NCBI GenBank assembly: GCA_963795935.1
Contig: CAWCJO010000005.1
Coordinates: 186,001 to 250,000, forward strand
Length of the DNA stretch: 64,000 nucleotides
DNA from: JAICMB01 sp963795935
GTDB taxonomy: Bacteria; Acidobacteriota; Terriglobia; Bryobacterales; Bryobacteraceae
Direction of reading: 5' to 3'
Below are positions 9,850 through 18,838 of this stretch, in pieces (the stretch's first letter is position 1; each line of letters begins with the position of its first letter). Made by a program: the position numbers and the translations under genes. Below the pieces are notes generated by a model. That model was not told the origin of the DNA. It did no database searches and was given only the letters and a program-made list of their open reading frames with translations.

Positions 9850-10283
9850 ACACACCCCAGTCTAGTTAACGAGGTCAACGCATCCCGCTCGGAAAAAGAA
9901 GAACGCATCCAGGGGAAGGATGGTAAGGTGTTCGAAATCAAAAATCTAAAAATCGAGTCCCACTACCAGGATGCAAATTATAGCCGGGCGGAGCGGACGC
10001 GAGTGCTTTCGCATCCACAGGCCGTCTCGATATCTTTGAGCTACGATCCATCGCCATCAATGAGCCATCCTTCGTAGCGAGATGGGACGGAGGGAGCCGG
10101 GAACCAGGGAAACAAGAAAGATATGATCTCGACATAGACATCCTTGGGGTCTCCAAGGCAGAGCAGCGCCGCTTCGAGCGTGGGCAAAATGGATATTCTG
10201 GACATCACTCAAAGAAGCTCCCAGGTTCCATAGGCTCCACCTACAAGGTTACGATCCAAACGCCAGCTGAAAAAGATCTTTGA
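9850..10283 (+). pseudogene. Remnant of an unidentified gene without a start codon
   Basis: After the nucleoside hydrolase stop, the same frame stays open to about 10070 with protein-like sequence (ERIQGKDGKVFEIKNLKIES). A frame change near 10030 then gives FELRSIAINEPSFVARWDGG and a run ending at a stop at 10281. Composition is visibly lower in GC than the flanking genes. No ATG, GTG or TTG with a ribosome site opens it, and I do not recognise the family. It converges on another start-less fragment at 10249-10440. It may be foreign, decayed DNA, or a real gene damaged by indels. Confidence 0.35.
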
Positions 10284-10440
10284 TGGAACCGTGTTTTTTA
10301 ACGTCCAGCGCGAGCTGGCGGTTGTAGCGAAGACTCTCAGGCGTAGCGACGATCGACGCCGCGGTTTCGAGAACATTCTGAGCTAGTGATTCGAATGTCG
10401 CCAGGGCACGCTCGCTATCTACACTATTTTCCGCTCCGCC
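10249..10440 (-). pseudogene. Start-less open frame downstream of hpnB
   Basis: Directly after the hpnB stop, the same minus-strand frame remains open for 63 codons (ALATFESLAQNVLETAASIV, then YNRQLALDVKKHGSIKDLF) to a stop at 10249. The sequence looks like a genuine helical C-terminus, but no start codon lies between the hpnB stop and the coding-like part. It overlaps the convergent remnant on the plus strand by 35 bases. The family is unknown. It is either the tail of a broken gene or a small gene whose start was lost to an indel. Confidence 0.35.
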
Positions 10441-11530
10441 TCACCCGAGGCACCGCAATGCTTGCGCGCGGCCTTTCCACATCCCTCCGCGTCCGCTCCA
10501 ATAGCGGAACGCCGAATCGACGGTGGCGGCCGCATAAAAAACGGCGATCAGCGGCAATGCCGCGGCCCACAGAAGGAGCGGCCATAGAACCGCAGCATGG
10601 GCGCATACGCCACCGACATCATAATCCAGGCGCAGGCGCCCGCCGCCCGCGGCCCAAGGAAAACGAAGACGGGCGGCGCCACATACGTAATCGCCAAGCC
10701 CATGACAGCGCCGCACAGCCGCAACGGGGAATAACGCAGTTGCGTAAAAGCCGTGCGCGAGATCATGCGCCAGATTTCCCCGCAACCGCGGTATTCGCGA
10801 ATGCTGCGAGTCTCGCGCGTCAGCCCCAGCCAGACCTTGCCGCCGTTGCGTTTCACCGCGCGCGCCAGCGCGCAATCGTCGATCAACTCGCCGCGGATGC
10901 TTTCGATGCCGCCGATGCGTTCCAGCATCTCGCGGCGGATCAGCATGCAGCCCCCCGCGGCCCCCGCGGTTCGATATTTCGCGTTCCCGATCCAACCCGG
11001 CGGATACAGCATCAGGAAGAAAAACACGAAAGCCGGAACCAGCGCCCGTTCGGCAAAGGATTCCGCGCGCAGCAGAACCATCAGCGAGACCAGATCGAAG
11101 CCGCCGTCTGCGGCCAAGGCGGCGAGCGGCGCAATCGTCCCCGGCCCATGCACGATATCGGCGTCGGTCAGCAGCAGATAATCGGGTTCCCGCCGGGAGG
11201 CGGTCTCGACGCCCTGCGCGACCGCCCACATTTTACCCGTCCAACCCGCCGGCAGCGGCGCCCCCGCAAGCACCATCGCGCCGTTCTGGCGCGCCACTTC
11301 GGCCGTCGCGTCCGAGCTGTGGTCGTCAACGACGATGACGGGCAAGATCCTGCGCGATCAGAGACGACGACCGCCGCGCCGATCGAAGCGGCCTCGTCGC
11401 GCGCCGGAATCACCGCCGCGATATTGCCGCGTAATGGCGAGCCTCTCACGCGCAGCGGTCGGATGCGCCAGAACCCGCCCCTGCCAAGCAGCAGATACGT
11501 CCAAACCGCCACAGGGATTGCGGCAAGCAA
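10441..11530 (-). CDS. hpnB: Hopene-associated glycosyltransferase HpnB, frameshifted
   Basis: This GT2-family membrane glycosyltransferase has the distinctive HpnB signature series. An N-terminal helix (VAVWTYLLLG) is followed by AVIPARDEAASI, VIVVDDHSSDATAEVA, WTGKMWAVAQGVETA and YLLLTDADIVHGPGTI. Then come FVFFFLMLYPPGWI, GGCMLIRREMLERIGGIESI, ELIDDCALARAVK, membrane helices, and a C-terminal WKGR. Indels near 11345 and 10550 split it into three frames. The likely start is TTG at 11530, preceded by GGAG ten bases upstream. HpnB belongs to hopanoid biosynthesis clusters, but no squalene-hopene cyclase is in this window. It is divergent from the carboxylase gene, 27 bases away. Confidence 0.85.
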
Positions 11531-11557
11531 TGCGCCCAACTCCTGTATTCTAAAACC

Positions 11558-13161
11558 GTGCCCTCCACCACGCCGGCCAGCCGAATGCAGCAGATGGTCG
11601 AATCGCTGCAGGAGCTGGAAGAAAAGCTGCGCGGCGGGGGCGGCCCGAAAAAGATCGAGAAGCAGCATCGCGACGGCAAGCTCACGGCGCGCGAACGCGT
11701 CCACCTGTTGGCCGACCACGGCAGCCTCTTTCTCGAAATCGGCTTGCTGGTCGCGTACGACAAATACGACGGCCAGGCTCCGGGCGCGGGCGTCGTCACG
11801 GGGCTGGCCGAAAATCGAGGGCCGGCCCGCCGTGATCGTCGCGAACGATGCCACCGTGAAAGCGGGCGCGTGGTGGCCGGAGACCATCACCAAAATCCTG
11901 CGCGCGCAGGAGATCGCCATGCGCAATCGCGTCTCCCATCGTCTACCTGGTGGACTCGGCGGGCGTAAATCTGCCGCTTCAGGACGGCATCTTTCCCGGC
12001 CAATACGGCGCGGCCCGCATCTTCTATTACAACTCGCTGATGCGCCGCATGCTGCACGTTCCGCAAATTGCGGCGGTGATGGGGCCCTGCATCGCCGGCG
12101 GCGCGTATCTGCCGGCGCTCAGCGACGTGATTTTCATGGTGGACAAGACCAGTTTCATGGGGCTCGGCGGACCCAACCTGGTCAAAGGCGCCGTGGGTCA
12201 GAGCGTCGATGCGGAATCGCTCGGCGGCGCGCGCATGCACACCTCCGCCAGCGGCGTCGCGCACTACATGGCCTCCGACGATGCCGACTGCCTGCAGCTC
12301 ATACGCCAGCGGTTTCGCGACATGCCGCCGCCCGCCGCGCTCCCCAAAGGCACGCCTCCCGCGAAAGCCGCCGAAGGCGCTCTACGATCTGATCCCCGCC
12401 GATCATCGCTTGCCCTACAGCATCGAAGAAGTGATCGAGCGCATCGTCGATCACGACGATTACCTGGAATTTCAGCCCCACCACGCCCCGGAGATGTTAT
12501 GCGCCAACGCGCGGCTTGTCGGGCTATGCCGTGGCGTTGATCGCGAACCGCCGCGGGTTTTTGAAAACCGAAGGCGGGCCCGCGCATCGGCGGCATCGTC
12601 TATACCGAATCGGCGCGCAAGGTCGCCTACTTCGTCGAAAATGCGGAGCGCAACAACACGCCCCTGATCTACCTTCAGGACGTTTCCGGCTTCATGGTCG
12701 GAGCGGAGGCGGAGCGCGAAGGCATCATCCGCGCCGGCGCCGAAATGGTCGAAACCATGGCTTGCTCCACCGTGCCGAAAATTATTCTCACCATCAATCA
12801 CGCCAGCGGGGCGGGCTACTACGCCATGGCCGGACAGGGATTCGATCCCAATTTCGCGTTCGCGTGGCCCACAGCGCGCATCGGCGTCATGGAAGGCGAT
12901 TCCGCCGTGCAGGCGGTGCATGGTCCGGAGCTGGCGCAAGATCAAGGAAGCAGAACCGCCCCGTGCCGGAGGAATTGCAAGCCGAAGATCGAAAACACGC
13001 GCCGCAATTACGAGCATTGGCTCGACGCGCGCCACGCCGCCGCCAGCGGTCACGTCGATGCGCTGCTCGATCCGCTGGAGACGCGGCGCGTCCTCACGTT
13101 CGCGTTGGAAGCCTGTCTGGCGAATAATCCGCGCCGGCATCTCGCCCTCGAAATTCTATGA
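11558..13161 (+). CDS. Acyl-CoA carboxylase carboxyltransferase (beta) subunit, heavily frameshifted
   Basis: This is the carboxyltransferase subunit of a biotin-dependent acyl-CoA carboxylase of the methylcrotonyl/geranyl/propionyl-CoA type. Read across five single-base breaks (near 11812, 11932, 12372, 12508, 12578) it gives a full-length protein of about 530 residues. It has KLTARERVHLLADHGSL, the acyl-CoA site segment MGPCIAGGAYLPALSDVIFM with GGPNLVKGAVGQ, and the carboxybiotin-side NTPLIYLQDVSGFMVG with NHASGAGYYAMAGQGFDPNF. Each break I could reconstruct is a one-base insertion. GTG at 11558 is the start. It overlaps atuA by four bases. A partner biotin carboxylase subunit is not in the window. 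Substrate assignment follows only from the atuA neighbourhood. Confidence 0.85.
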
Positions 13162-14494
13162 TCCGCATTGCCAACGGGCAGGGATTTTGGGGCGATTGGC
13201 TGGAAGCGCCGGTGCGCCTGGTCGAGCAAGGCCCGATCGATTATCTCATCCTCGATTACCTCGCCGAAGTGACCATGTCGATCCTCCAGAAGCAGCGCAA
13301 GACCGATGCCGCCCTGGGCTACGCGCGCGATTTTCCTCCGCTGATGGGCCGCATCGCGCCGCTGCTGCGCGAGCGCAACATCAAGGTGCTGGCCAACGCC
13401 GGCGGCGTCAACCCCATGGCCTGCGCCCGCGAAGTGCGCCGCCTCGCCCCGGATCTCAAAATAGCGATCGTGCTCGGAGACGACGTTCTCGGCCGCCTCG
13501 ACGAGTTTCTCGCGCAAGGCTACGAAATGCGCAACATGGACACCGGCGAGCCCTTAAGCAAGATCCGCGAAAAGATCACCAGCGCCAACGCCTACATCGG
13601 CGCTTTTCCGCTTGCCCAGGCGCTCGATACCGGCGCCGACGTAGTCATCACCGGACGCTGCGCCGACGCGGCGCTCGCCCTCGCGCCCATGATCCAGCGC
13701 TTCGATTGGAAACCCGGCGATTGGAACCGCCTTGCCAGCCGGCATCGTCGCCGGCCATATCGTCGAGTGCGGCGCGCAATGCACCGGCGGCAATTGCATC
13801 GCGGACTGGAAGAGCATTCCGGATTTCGCCAATATCGGCTATCCCATCGTCGAAGCCGAGCCGGACGGTTCCTTCGCCATCACGAAACATCCCGGCACGG
13901 GCGGGCGCGTCAACCTCGACGGCATCAAGGAACAGTTGCTCTACGAGATCGGCGATCCTCGGCAATACATCACGCCCGACGTCATCGCCGACTTCACCTC
14001 CATCCGGCTGACGCAGGACGGCCCCGATCGCGTGCGCGCCACGGGCATTCGCGGATCGCCGCGGCCCGAAATGCTGAAGCTGTCGATCAGCTACGAGTGG
14101 GGCTGGAAGGCTATCGGCACGCTGGTCTACAGCGCCCCCGACGCGCATCGAAAAAGCGCGAATTGCCGATGCCGTCGTGCGCCAACGCCTCGAACAGCTC
14201 GGGCTGCAATTCGATGCCGTCTACACGGAGTTTTTCGGCGTCAACGCGGTGCAAGGCCCCACAGCCGCGCCCTGCGCCGAGCCTCCCGAAGTGCAGTTGC
14301 GAATCGGCGTGCGCGGCCACGACAAAAAAGCGGTCGACCGCTTCACGCGCGAGCTGATTCCCCTGGTCTTAACCGGCCCTCCCACCGCCACCGGCTACGG
14401 CGAAGGCCGGCCCGCGGTGCGCGAAGTGATCGCCTACTGGCCCGCGCTCGTGCCCCGCGATTTGATTCAGCCCCGCGTCGAGGCCATCGAATGA
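13158..14494 (+). CDS. atuA: AtuA-family (acyclic terpene utilization / DUF1446) protein, frameshifted
   Basis: The protein matches the AtuA/DUF1446 family: RIANGQGFWGDWLEAPVRL at the start, LDYLAEVTMSILQKQR, IKVLANAGGVNPMACA, GADVVITGRCADAALALAP, then AGHIVECGAQCTGGNC. Indels near 13730 and 14145 (each a one-base insertion) break it. The third segment ends with PTATGYGEGRPAVREVI and VEAIE. In Pseudomonas AtuA is encoded with geranyl-CoA carboxylase and is required for acyclic terpene catabolism, though its chemistry is not settled. Here it lies between the carboxyltransferase (four-base overlap) and a small AtuA-related gene (ATGA overlap), so the three are one operon. Confidence 0.85.
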
Positions 14495-14802
14495 AGATCC
14501 CGCTCGCGCAAATCGCCCACGCCCGCTCGGGCGATAAGGGCGACGTCTCCAACATCGGCATCATCGCGTACCGCGATGAGGATTATCCCATCCTGCTACG
14601 CGAAGTGACCGCCGAGCGCGTAAAAACATATTTCGGCGATTTCGTGAAAGGCGCGGTGGAGCGCTTCGAGCTGCCGAATCTGTGCGCCCTGAATTTCCTC
14701 ATGCACGAAGCGCTCGACGGCGGCGGCACCATCTCGCTGCGCACCGACGCCCAAGGAAAAACGCTCGGGGCGGCGCTGCTGCGCATGGAAATTGAAGTTT
14801 AG
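14491..14802 (+). CDS. Small AtuA-related protein
   Basis: The product is a 103-residue intact protein that starts at the ATGA overlap with atuA. The conserved N-terminus (LAQIAHARSGDKGDVSNIGI) and LPNLCALNFLMHEALDGGG identify the AtuA-related family. This family occurs either as the C-terminal part of AtuA proteins or, as here, as a separate small subunit. It presumably works together with AtuA. Its exact role is unknown. Confidence 0.85.
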   Translation: MKIPLAQIAHARSGDKGDVSNIGIIAYRDEDYPILLREVTAERVKTYFGDFVKGAVERFELPNLCALNFLMHEALDGGGTISLRTDAQGKTLGAALLRMEIEV

Positions 14803-14811
14803 CGATGGCCC

Positions 14812-14836
14812 TGTCCGGGTGTCCCAGAACCGGACA
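14812..14836. promoter_or_regulatory. Inverted repeat TGTCCGG-CCGGACA, operator candidate for the tolC operon
   Basis: Perfect 7-base arms (14812-14818 and 14830-14836) are separated by 11 bases. An extra TGTCC half-site lies inside the spacer. The repeat sits about 80 bases before the tolC start at 14916 and just after the AtuA-related stop, a good place for a regulator of the two outer-membrane genes. The T tail needed for a terminator is absent, so a protein-binding site is the better reading. Confidence 0.4.
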
Positions 14837-14915
14837 CTCGAATCCTCACATTGGGAACGCGCCCGCCCCACGCGCGTCCATCCCCTTGAAAACGCGCTGG
14901 AAAGGAAATTGCACC

Positions 14916-16871
14916 GTGACCACCGCACCTCCCATGATTTATTTTTCGAAGCAGCTCATCGCTTGGCTCGCTCTCTCCACCGCCTTTGCCGCGTACGCCG
15001 CCCCCCAGGAAGTGCGGCAAACATCCGACATCGTCATCCGCCAACCCAAGTCCGTTCCCATCGTCGGTCCCCTCATCCATCCCTATCAGAAGCGCACGGT
15101 TTCCCCCATCAATCTTTCCAACTCGCCGCGGCTCGCCTCGCTCATTCGCGCCGGCAACCTCTATCTCTCGGCGCAGGACCTCATCGCGCTCGTCCTCGAG
15201 AACAATATCGACATCGAGATCCAACGCTATGGCCCGTTCATGGCGCGCGAGGTGCTCCGGCGATCCGAAGGCGGCGGCTTTCTGAGGAGCTACGGAACGC
15301 CCATTTATGCCGGACCGGTAAGCGTCAGCACCGCGGGCGTGAGTCTGACCACCAACGGTCTCACCGCCAGCGGCGGCATCGGTTCCGGCGGCGCCATCGT
15401 GACGCAAATCGGGCCGACCCCTCCCCTCCTCGATCCCCAGTTCTTCATCTACACGAATTTCCAGCACCAGACCACGCCGGTCAGCAACGCGGTGCTTTTC
15501 GACGTAGAGCCCCTGATCAACAACACCCGGCAGTTCCAATTCGGCTATTCGCAATCCTGGCTGACCGGCACTTCGGCGCAATTGACCTACGGCAGCCTGC
15601 GCAGCTCCGTCAATGCCCCCACCAATCTCCTGAATCCCGCGACCACCGGCTACCTCGATCTGTATGTCACCCAAAATCTGCTGTACGGATTCGGCATCGC
15701 CGTGAACAACCGCAATATCCGCGTTGCGAAAAATAACTTGAAGGTCAGCGATCTGCAATTGAAGCAGCAGGTGATTACGACCGTATCGGCGGTCTTGAAT
15801 CTCTACTGGGACCTGGTGAGTTTTCTCGACGACGTGCGCATCAAGCAACAGGCGCTGGCCACCGCGCAGCAGTTCTATGAAGACAACAAGAAGGAGGTCG
15901 CCCTCGGCACGCAGGCCTCCATCGAATTGACCCGCGCCGCGGCCGAGGTGGCCGCGCGCGAGGAAGACCTGCTGATCTCGCAAACCAACGTGGCGCAGCA
16001 GGAGACCGTGCTCAAGAACACGCTAAGCCGCAACGGCGTGGCGGACCCGGCGTTCGATGAAGTGCGCATCGTCCCTCTCGACCACATCGAAGTGCCCAAA
16101 CAGGAGGACCTGCCGCCCGCCGCGCAACTGGTCGCCGAAGCCTTGCAAAACCGGCCCGAAGTGGCGCAGTCCAAGATCGGGCTGGAAAGCAGCAAGATCC
16201 TCCTCGTGGGCGACAAAAATAATCTGCGCCCCGTGCTGCAGGCCTTCGCCGAGCTAACGAATAACGGACTCGCCGGACCCGTCAATCCCTTATATAACGC
16301 GGCCGTTGCCGGGGCCCCCCCCGATCCCTATTTCATCGGCGGCTACGGCAATTTCGCGTCTCAGCTCTTTCGCCGCAATTTTCCCAACTACTCGGCCGGA
16401 TTCTCCTTGAACATCCCCTTCCGCAACCGCGCCGCGCAGGCCGATTACGTCGCCGACGAGCTCAGCCTGCGCCAGTTGCAATTGCAGCTTCAGAGAACCG
16501 TCAACCAGGTGCGTGTCGACGTCAAGAATGCCATCATCGGCCTGCAACAGGCCCGCGCCCGCTATGAAGCGGCGGTCGCCACCCGCGAACAGGCCGATCA
16601 GGCCTTGCACGCCGAGCAGAGCAAGTTTCAATATGGCGTCTCTACCGCCGCGCTGGTTGTGCAGGCGCAACGCGACCTCGCCGCCGACCAGACCGCCGAG
16701 GTGCAAGCCAGCGCCAACTACACCCACTCCCGCATTGGTTTCGACGAGGCTGTCGGCGTTACGCTCGAGCGCAATCGCATCACCATGGCCGAAGCAACCT
16801 CCGGACGAGTGCGGCGCGAATCCACCGTTCCGGACCAATACCTCAATCCCCGCCCTCCGGTGCGTCCATGA
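14916..16871 (+). CDS. TolC-family outer membrane efflux protein (first of a tandem pair)
   Basis: This is a TolC-like outer-membrane channel of about 650 residues. GTG at 14916 is preferred because AAGGA lies nine bases upstream and a signal peptide follows at once (LIAWLALSTAFAAYA). The sequence has two similar halves with the long helical hairpins of TolC, for example QVITTVSAVLNLYWDLVSFL, then ALGTQASIELTRAAAEVAAR, and in the second half VRVDVKNAIIGLQQARARYE. An insert of about 120 residues after the first helix is Gly/Thr-rich. The last codons overlap the second tolC by four bases. No membrane-fusion or inner-membrane pump gene accompanies it here. Confidence 0.9.
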   Translation: MTTAPPMIYFSKQLIAWLALSTAFAAYAAPQEVRQTSDIVIRQPKSVPIVGPLIHPYQKRTVSPINLSNSPRLASLIRAGNLYLSAQDLIALVLENNIDIEIQRYGPFMAREVLRRSEGGGFLRSYGTPIYAGPVSVSTAGVSLTTNGLTASGGIGSGGAIVTQIGPTPPLLDPQFFIYTNFQHQTTPVSNAVLFDVEPLINNTRQFQFGYSQSWLTGTSAQLTYGSLRSSVNAPTNLLNPATTGYLDLYVTQNLLYGFGIAVNNRNIRVAKNNLKVSDLQLKQQVITTVSAVLNLYWDLVSFLDDVRIKQQALATAQQFYEDNKKEVALGTQASIELTRAAAEVAAREEDLLISQTNVAQQETVLKNTLSRNGVADPAFDEVRIVPLDHIEVPKQEDLPPAAQLVAEALQNRPEVAQSKIGLESSKILLVGDKNNLRPVLQAFAELTNNGLAGPVNPLYNAAVAGAPPDPYFIGGYGNFASQLFRRNFPNYSAGFSLNIPFRNRAAQADYVADELSLRQLQLQLQRTVNQVRVDVKNAIIGLQQARARYEAAVATREQADQALHAEQSKFQYGVSTAALVVQAQRDLAADQTAEVQASANYTHSRIGFDEAVGVTLERNRITMAEATSGRVRRESTVPDQYLNPRPPVRP

Positions 16872-18769
16872 AGACCCACAGGTTCTCCGCGCTCTTCACG
16901 CTGTCCGCTTTCTCGCTGGCAAGCGCCACCGCGCAGGTCGACGACATCACGGTTCAGAAGCCGCAAACGACGATTTTCCTGCGTCCCTATCGCGCCCCCC
17001 AAATCAGCCCGCCCGCGATGACCAACTCGCGCCGCCTCGAAGCCCTCCTTCGCGCCGGCAAATTGTATCTGACCGTCCAGGACGCCATCGCGCTCGCCAT
17101 CGAGAATAATCTCGATCTGCAAATCGACCGCTACGGCCCGCTGCAGGCGGCCTGGGCGGTCGAGCGCGCCAATGCCGGTGGACCGTTGCGAGGCGTGCCC
17201 GCGGGCAATACGCAGGTCGGCCGCGTTGCCGCCGGGCAGGGAGTCACCGGCACGGAGGCCCTCGTCGGAGTCAACAACGGCGGCGGCGCGACTTCCACTG
17301 CAAGCGGCAGCGCGGTGGTTTCGCAGATCGGACCCGTTACGCCCAACCTCGATCCAACGCTGCAAAGCAGCACGATTTTCTCGCACTTGACCTATCCGCA
17401 GGTCAACACGATCGTGAGCGGGACAAGCAGTCTGGTTTCGACGCAGCGGGGTTATTACAACACCCTGCAACAGGGCCTGATCACGGGCGGCATTGTGCGA
17501 TACAGCGACAATGAATCGTTTTCGAGGGAGAGCACGCCCACGGACGTTCTGGATCCTTCGGTCGCGCCGAGCATGCAGTTCTACATCCAACATCCGTTTC
17601 TGCAAGGATTCGGAGTCGGTCTGAACAGCCGCTTCATTCGCATCGCCAAGAACAACGTCATAGCCGCCCGAGGCACTTTTGAGGCGCAGTTGCTCAACCT
17701 CGTCGCTAATGTGCTCAACCTGTATTGGGACCTCGTGAGCGATCTCGACGACCTTAAAGGCCGCCAGGAGGCGTTGGATTTCGCGCAGAAATTCCTGCAG
17801 GACACCACCGCCGAGATCAAGCTCGGCGTCTTGTCCGGAGTCGATATCTATAGCCCGCAAGCCGAAGTAGCGGCCCGCCGCCAGGACCTCATCATCGCCC
17901 AGGCCGCATTACAGCAGCAGGAAATCCTGCTCAAAAACGCCCTGAGCCGGGACGGCATTGCCGACCCCGCAATCGAAGATGTCAGCATCGTGCCGCTCGA
18001 TCATATTCAGGTCCCCGAGACCGACGATGTCCCGCCCTTGCGTCAACTGGTCGCCACGGCTCTGAAGAAGCGCAGCGATATCGCCGTGTCGGAGCTCAAC
18101 GCGCGCACCGCCGAAATCTCCACCGAGGGAACCGCCAACGTCTTGCTGCCGTCGTTGACCGGACTCGCTTCGGAAACTTTGAACGGCTTGGCCGGCGCTC
18201 CCGTGCCCTCCGCCGGTCAGGTGGACCCGTACTTCGTGGGCGGTTATGGAACCGCCGCCGCGCAGCTCCTCCGCCGCAACTTCCCCACCAATCGCGCCGC
18301 CGCGCAGTTGTCCGGCCAAGTGCTGGTCGATCACATCGACAATGGCGACTACGGCTTCGAGCAACTGCAGTTGCGCCAGACCCAATTGCTCACCCGCCGC
18401 GACATGAATCAGTTGGTCGTCGATATTTCCAACCAGACCGTGGCGCTGCGCCAGGCGCGGGCGCGCTACAAGGCCGCGGTGGACGCCCTCCAGTTGCAGC
18501 AGGAGCTTCTTAAGGGCGAGCAGGCCAAGTTTTCCCTCGGCACCAGCACCACCGCCGCCGTCATCGTGGCGCAGCGCAGCCTCATCGCCGCCCAATCGGC
18601 CGAAGGCGCGGCCCTCACCGCCTACGTGCATGCGCGCATCTCGCTCGACCAGGTGCTCGGCGAGACCCTCGAAAAAAACCACGTCTCCATCGAGGAGGGC
18701 CTGAACGGCCGCGTCGCAAGGCAATCCACGATTCCACCCGGCGCGGCCGCTGCCCCGGACGGGCGATAA
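16868..18769 (+). CDS. TolC-family outer membrane efflux protein (second of the pair)
   Basis: The product is 633 residues, a paralogue of the gene before it with the same plan. It has a signal peptide (ALFTLSAFSLASATA), an Asn/Gly-rich insert near residues 105-150, then VLNLYWDLVSDLDDLKGRQE, GVDIYSPQAEVAARRQDLII, and a second hairpin with QLVVDISNQTVALRQARARY. It is intact. From codon 127 almost to the end, the nucleotide sequence is repeated nearly perfectly at 25982-27474. The immediate downstream DNA belongs to unrelated convergent genes. It is translationally coupled to the first tolC. Confidence 0.9.
   Translation: MKTHRFSALFTLSAFSLASATAQVDDITVQKPQTTIFLRPYRAPQISPPAMTNSRRLEALLRAGKLYLTVQDAIALAIENNLDLQIDRYGPLQAAWAVERANAGGPLRGVPAGNTQVGRVAAGQGVTGTEALVGVNNGGGATSTASGSAVVSQIGPVTPNLDPTLQSSTIFSHLTYPQVNTIVSGTSSLVSTQRGYYNTLQQGLITGGIVRYSDNESFSRESTPTDVLDPSVAPSMQFYIQHPFLQGFGVGLNSRFIRIAKNNVIAARGTFEAQLLNLVANVLNLYWDLVSDLDDLKGRQEALDFAQKFLQDTTAEIKLGVLSGVDIYSPQAEVAARRQDLIIAQAALQQQEILLKNALSRDGIADPAIEDVSIVPLDHIQVPETDDVPPLRQLVATALKKRSDIAVSELNARTAEISTEGTANVLLPSLTGLASETLNGLAGAPVPSAGQVDPYFVGGYGTAAAQLLRRNFPTNRAAAQLSGQVLVDHIDNGDYGFEQLQLRQTQLLTRRDMNQLVVDISNQTVALRQARARYKAAVDALQLQQELLKGEQAKFSLGTSTTAAVIVAQRSLIAAQSAEGAALTAYVHARISLDQVLGETLEKNHVSIEEGLNGRVARQSTIPPGAAAAPDGR
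17245..18736 (+). repeat. Long direct repeat, left copy (inside the second tolC)
   Basis: This 1.49 kb segment recurs in the same orientation at 25982-27474. By eye I count roughly twenty differences, including one lost and two gained bases near the 5' end. Substitutions are otherwise mostly silent and cluster toward the 3' end. The left boundary lies inside the coding sequence at CACCGGCACGGAGG; both copies diverge completely upstream of it. The right boundary is just before the stop codon. Confidence 0.95.
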
Positions 18770-18838
18770 ACATCACGCTCGAGAGCGATCCGTGAGCCGG
18801 GATTGCCTCGCAATTCGGGAACTTCCAGCCACCGTAAA

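Noticed and set aside
10386..12392. Very long open frame (668 codons) on the plus strand
   Set aside because: It is antisense to hpnB and runs out of frame through the carboxyltransferase. Its composition (Arg/Pro-rich, no motifs) is that of a GC-rich shadow frame.
16868..18769. The two adjacent tolC genes as a recent exact duplication
   Set aside because: They share the same plan but differ widely in sequence. Only the second has a near-identical copy, at 25982.
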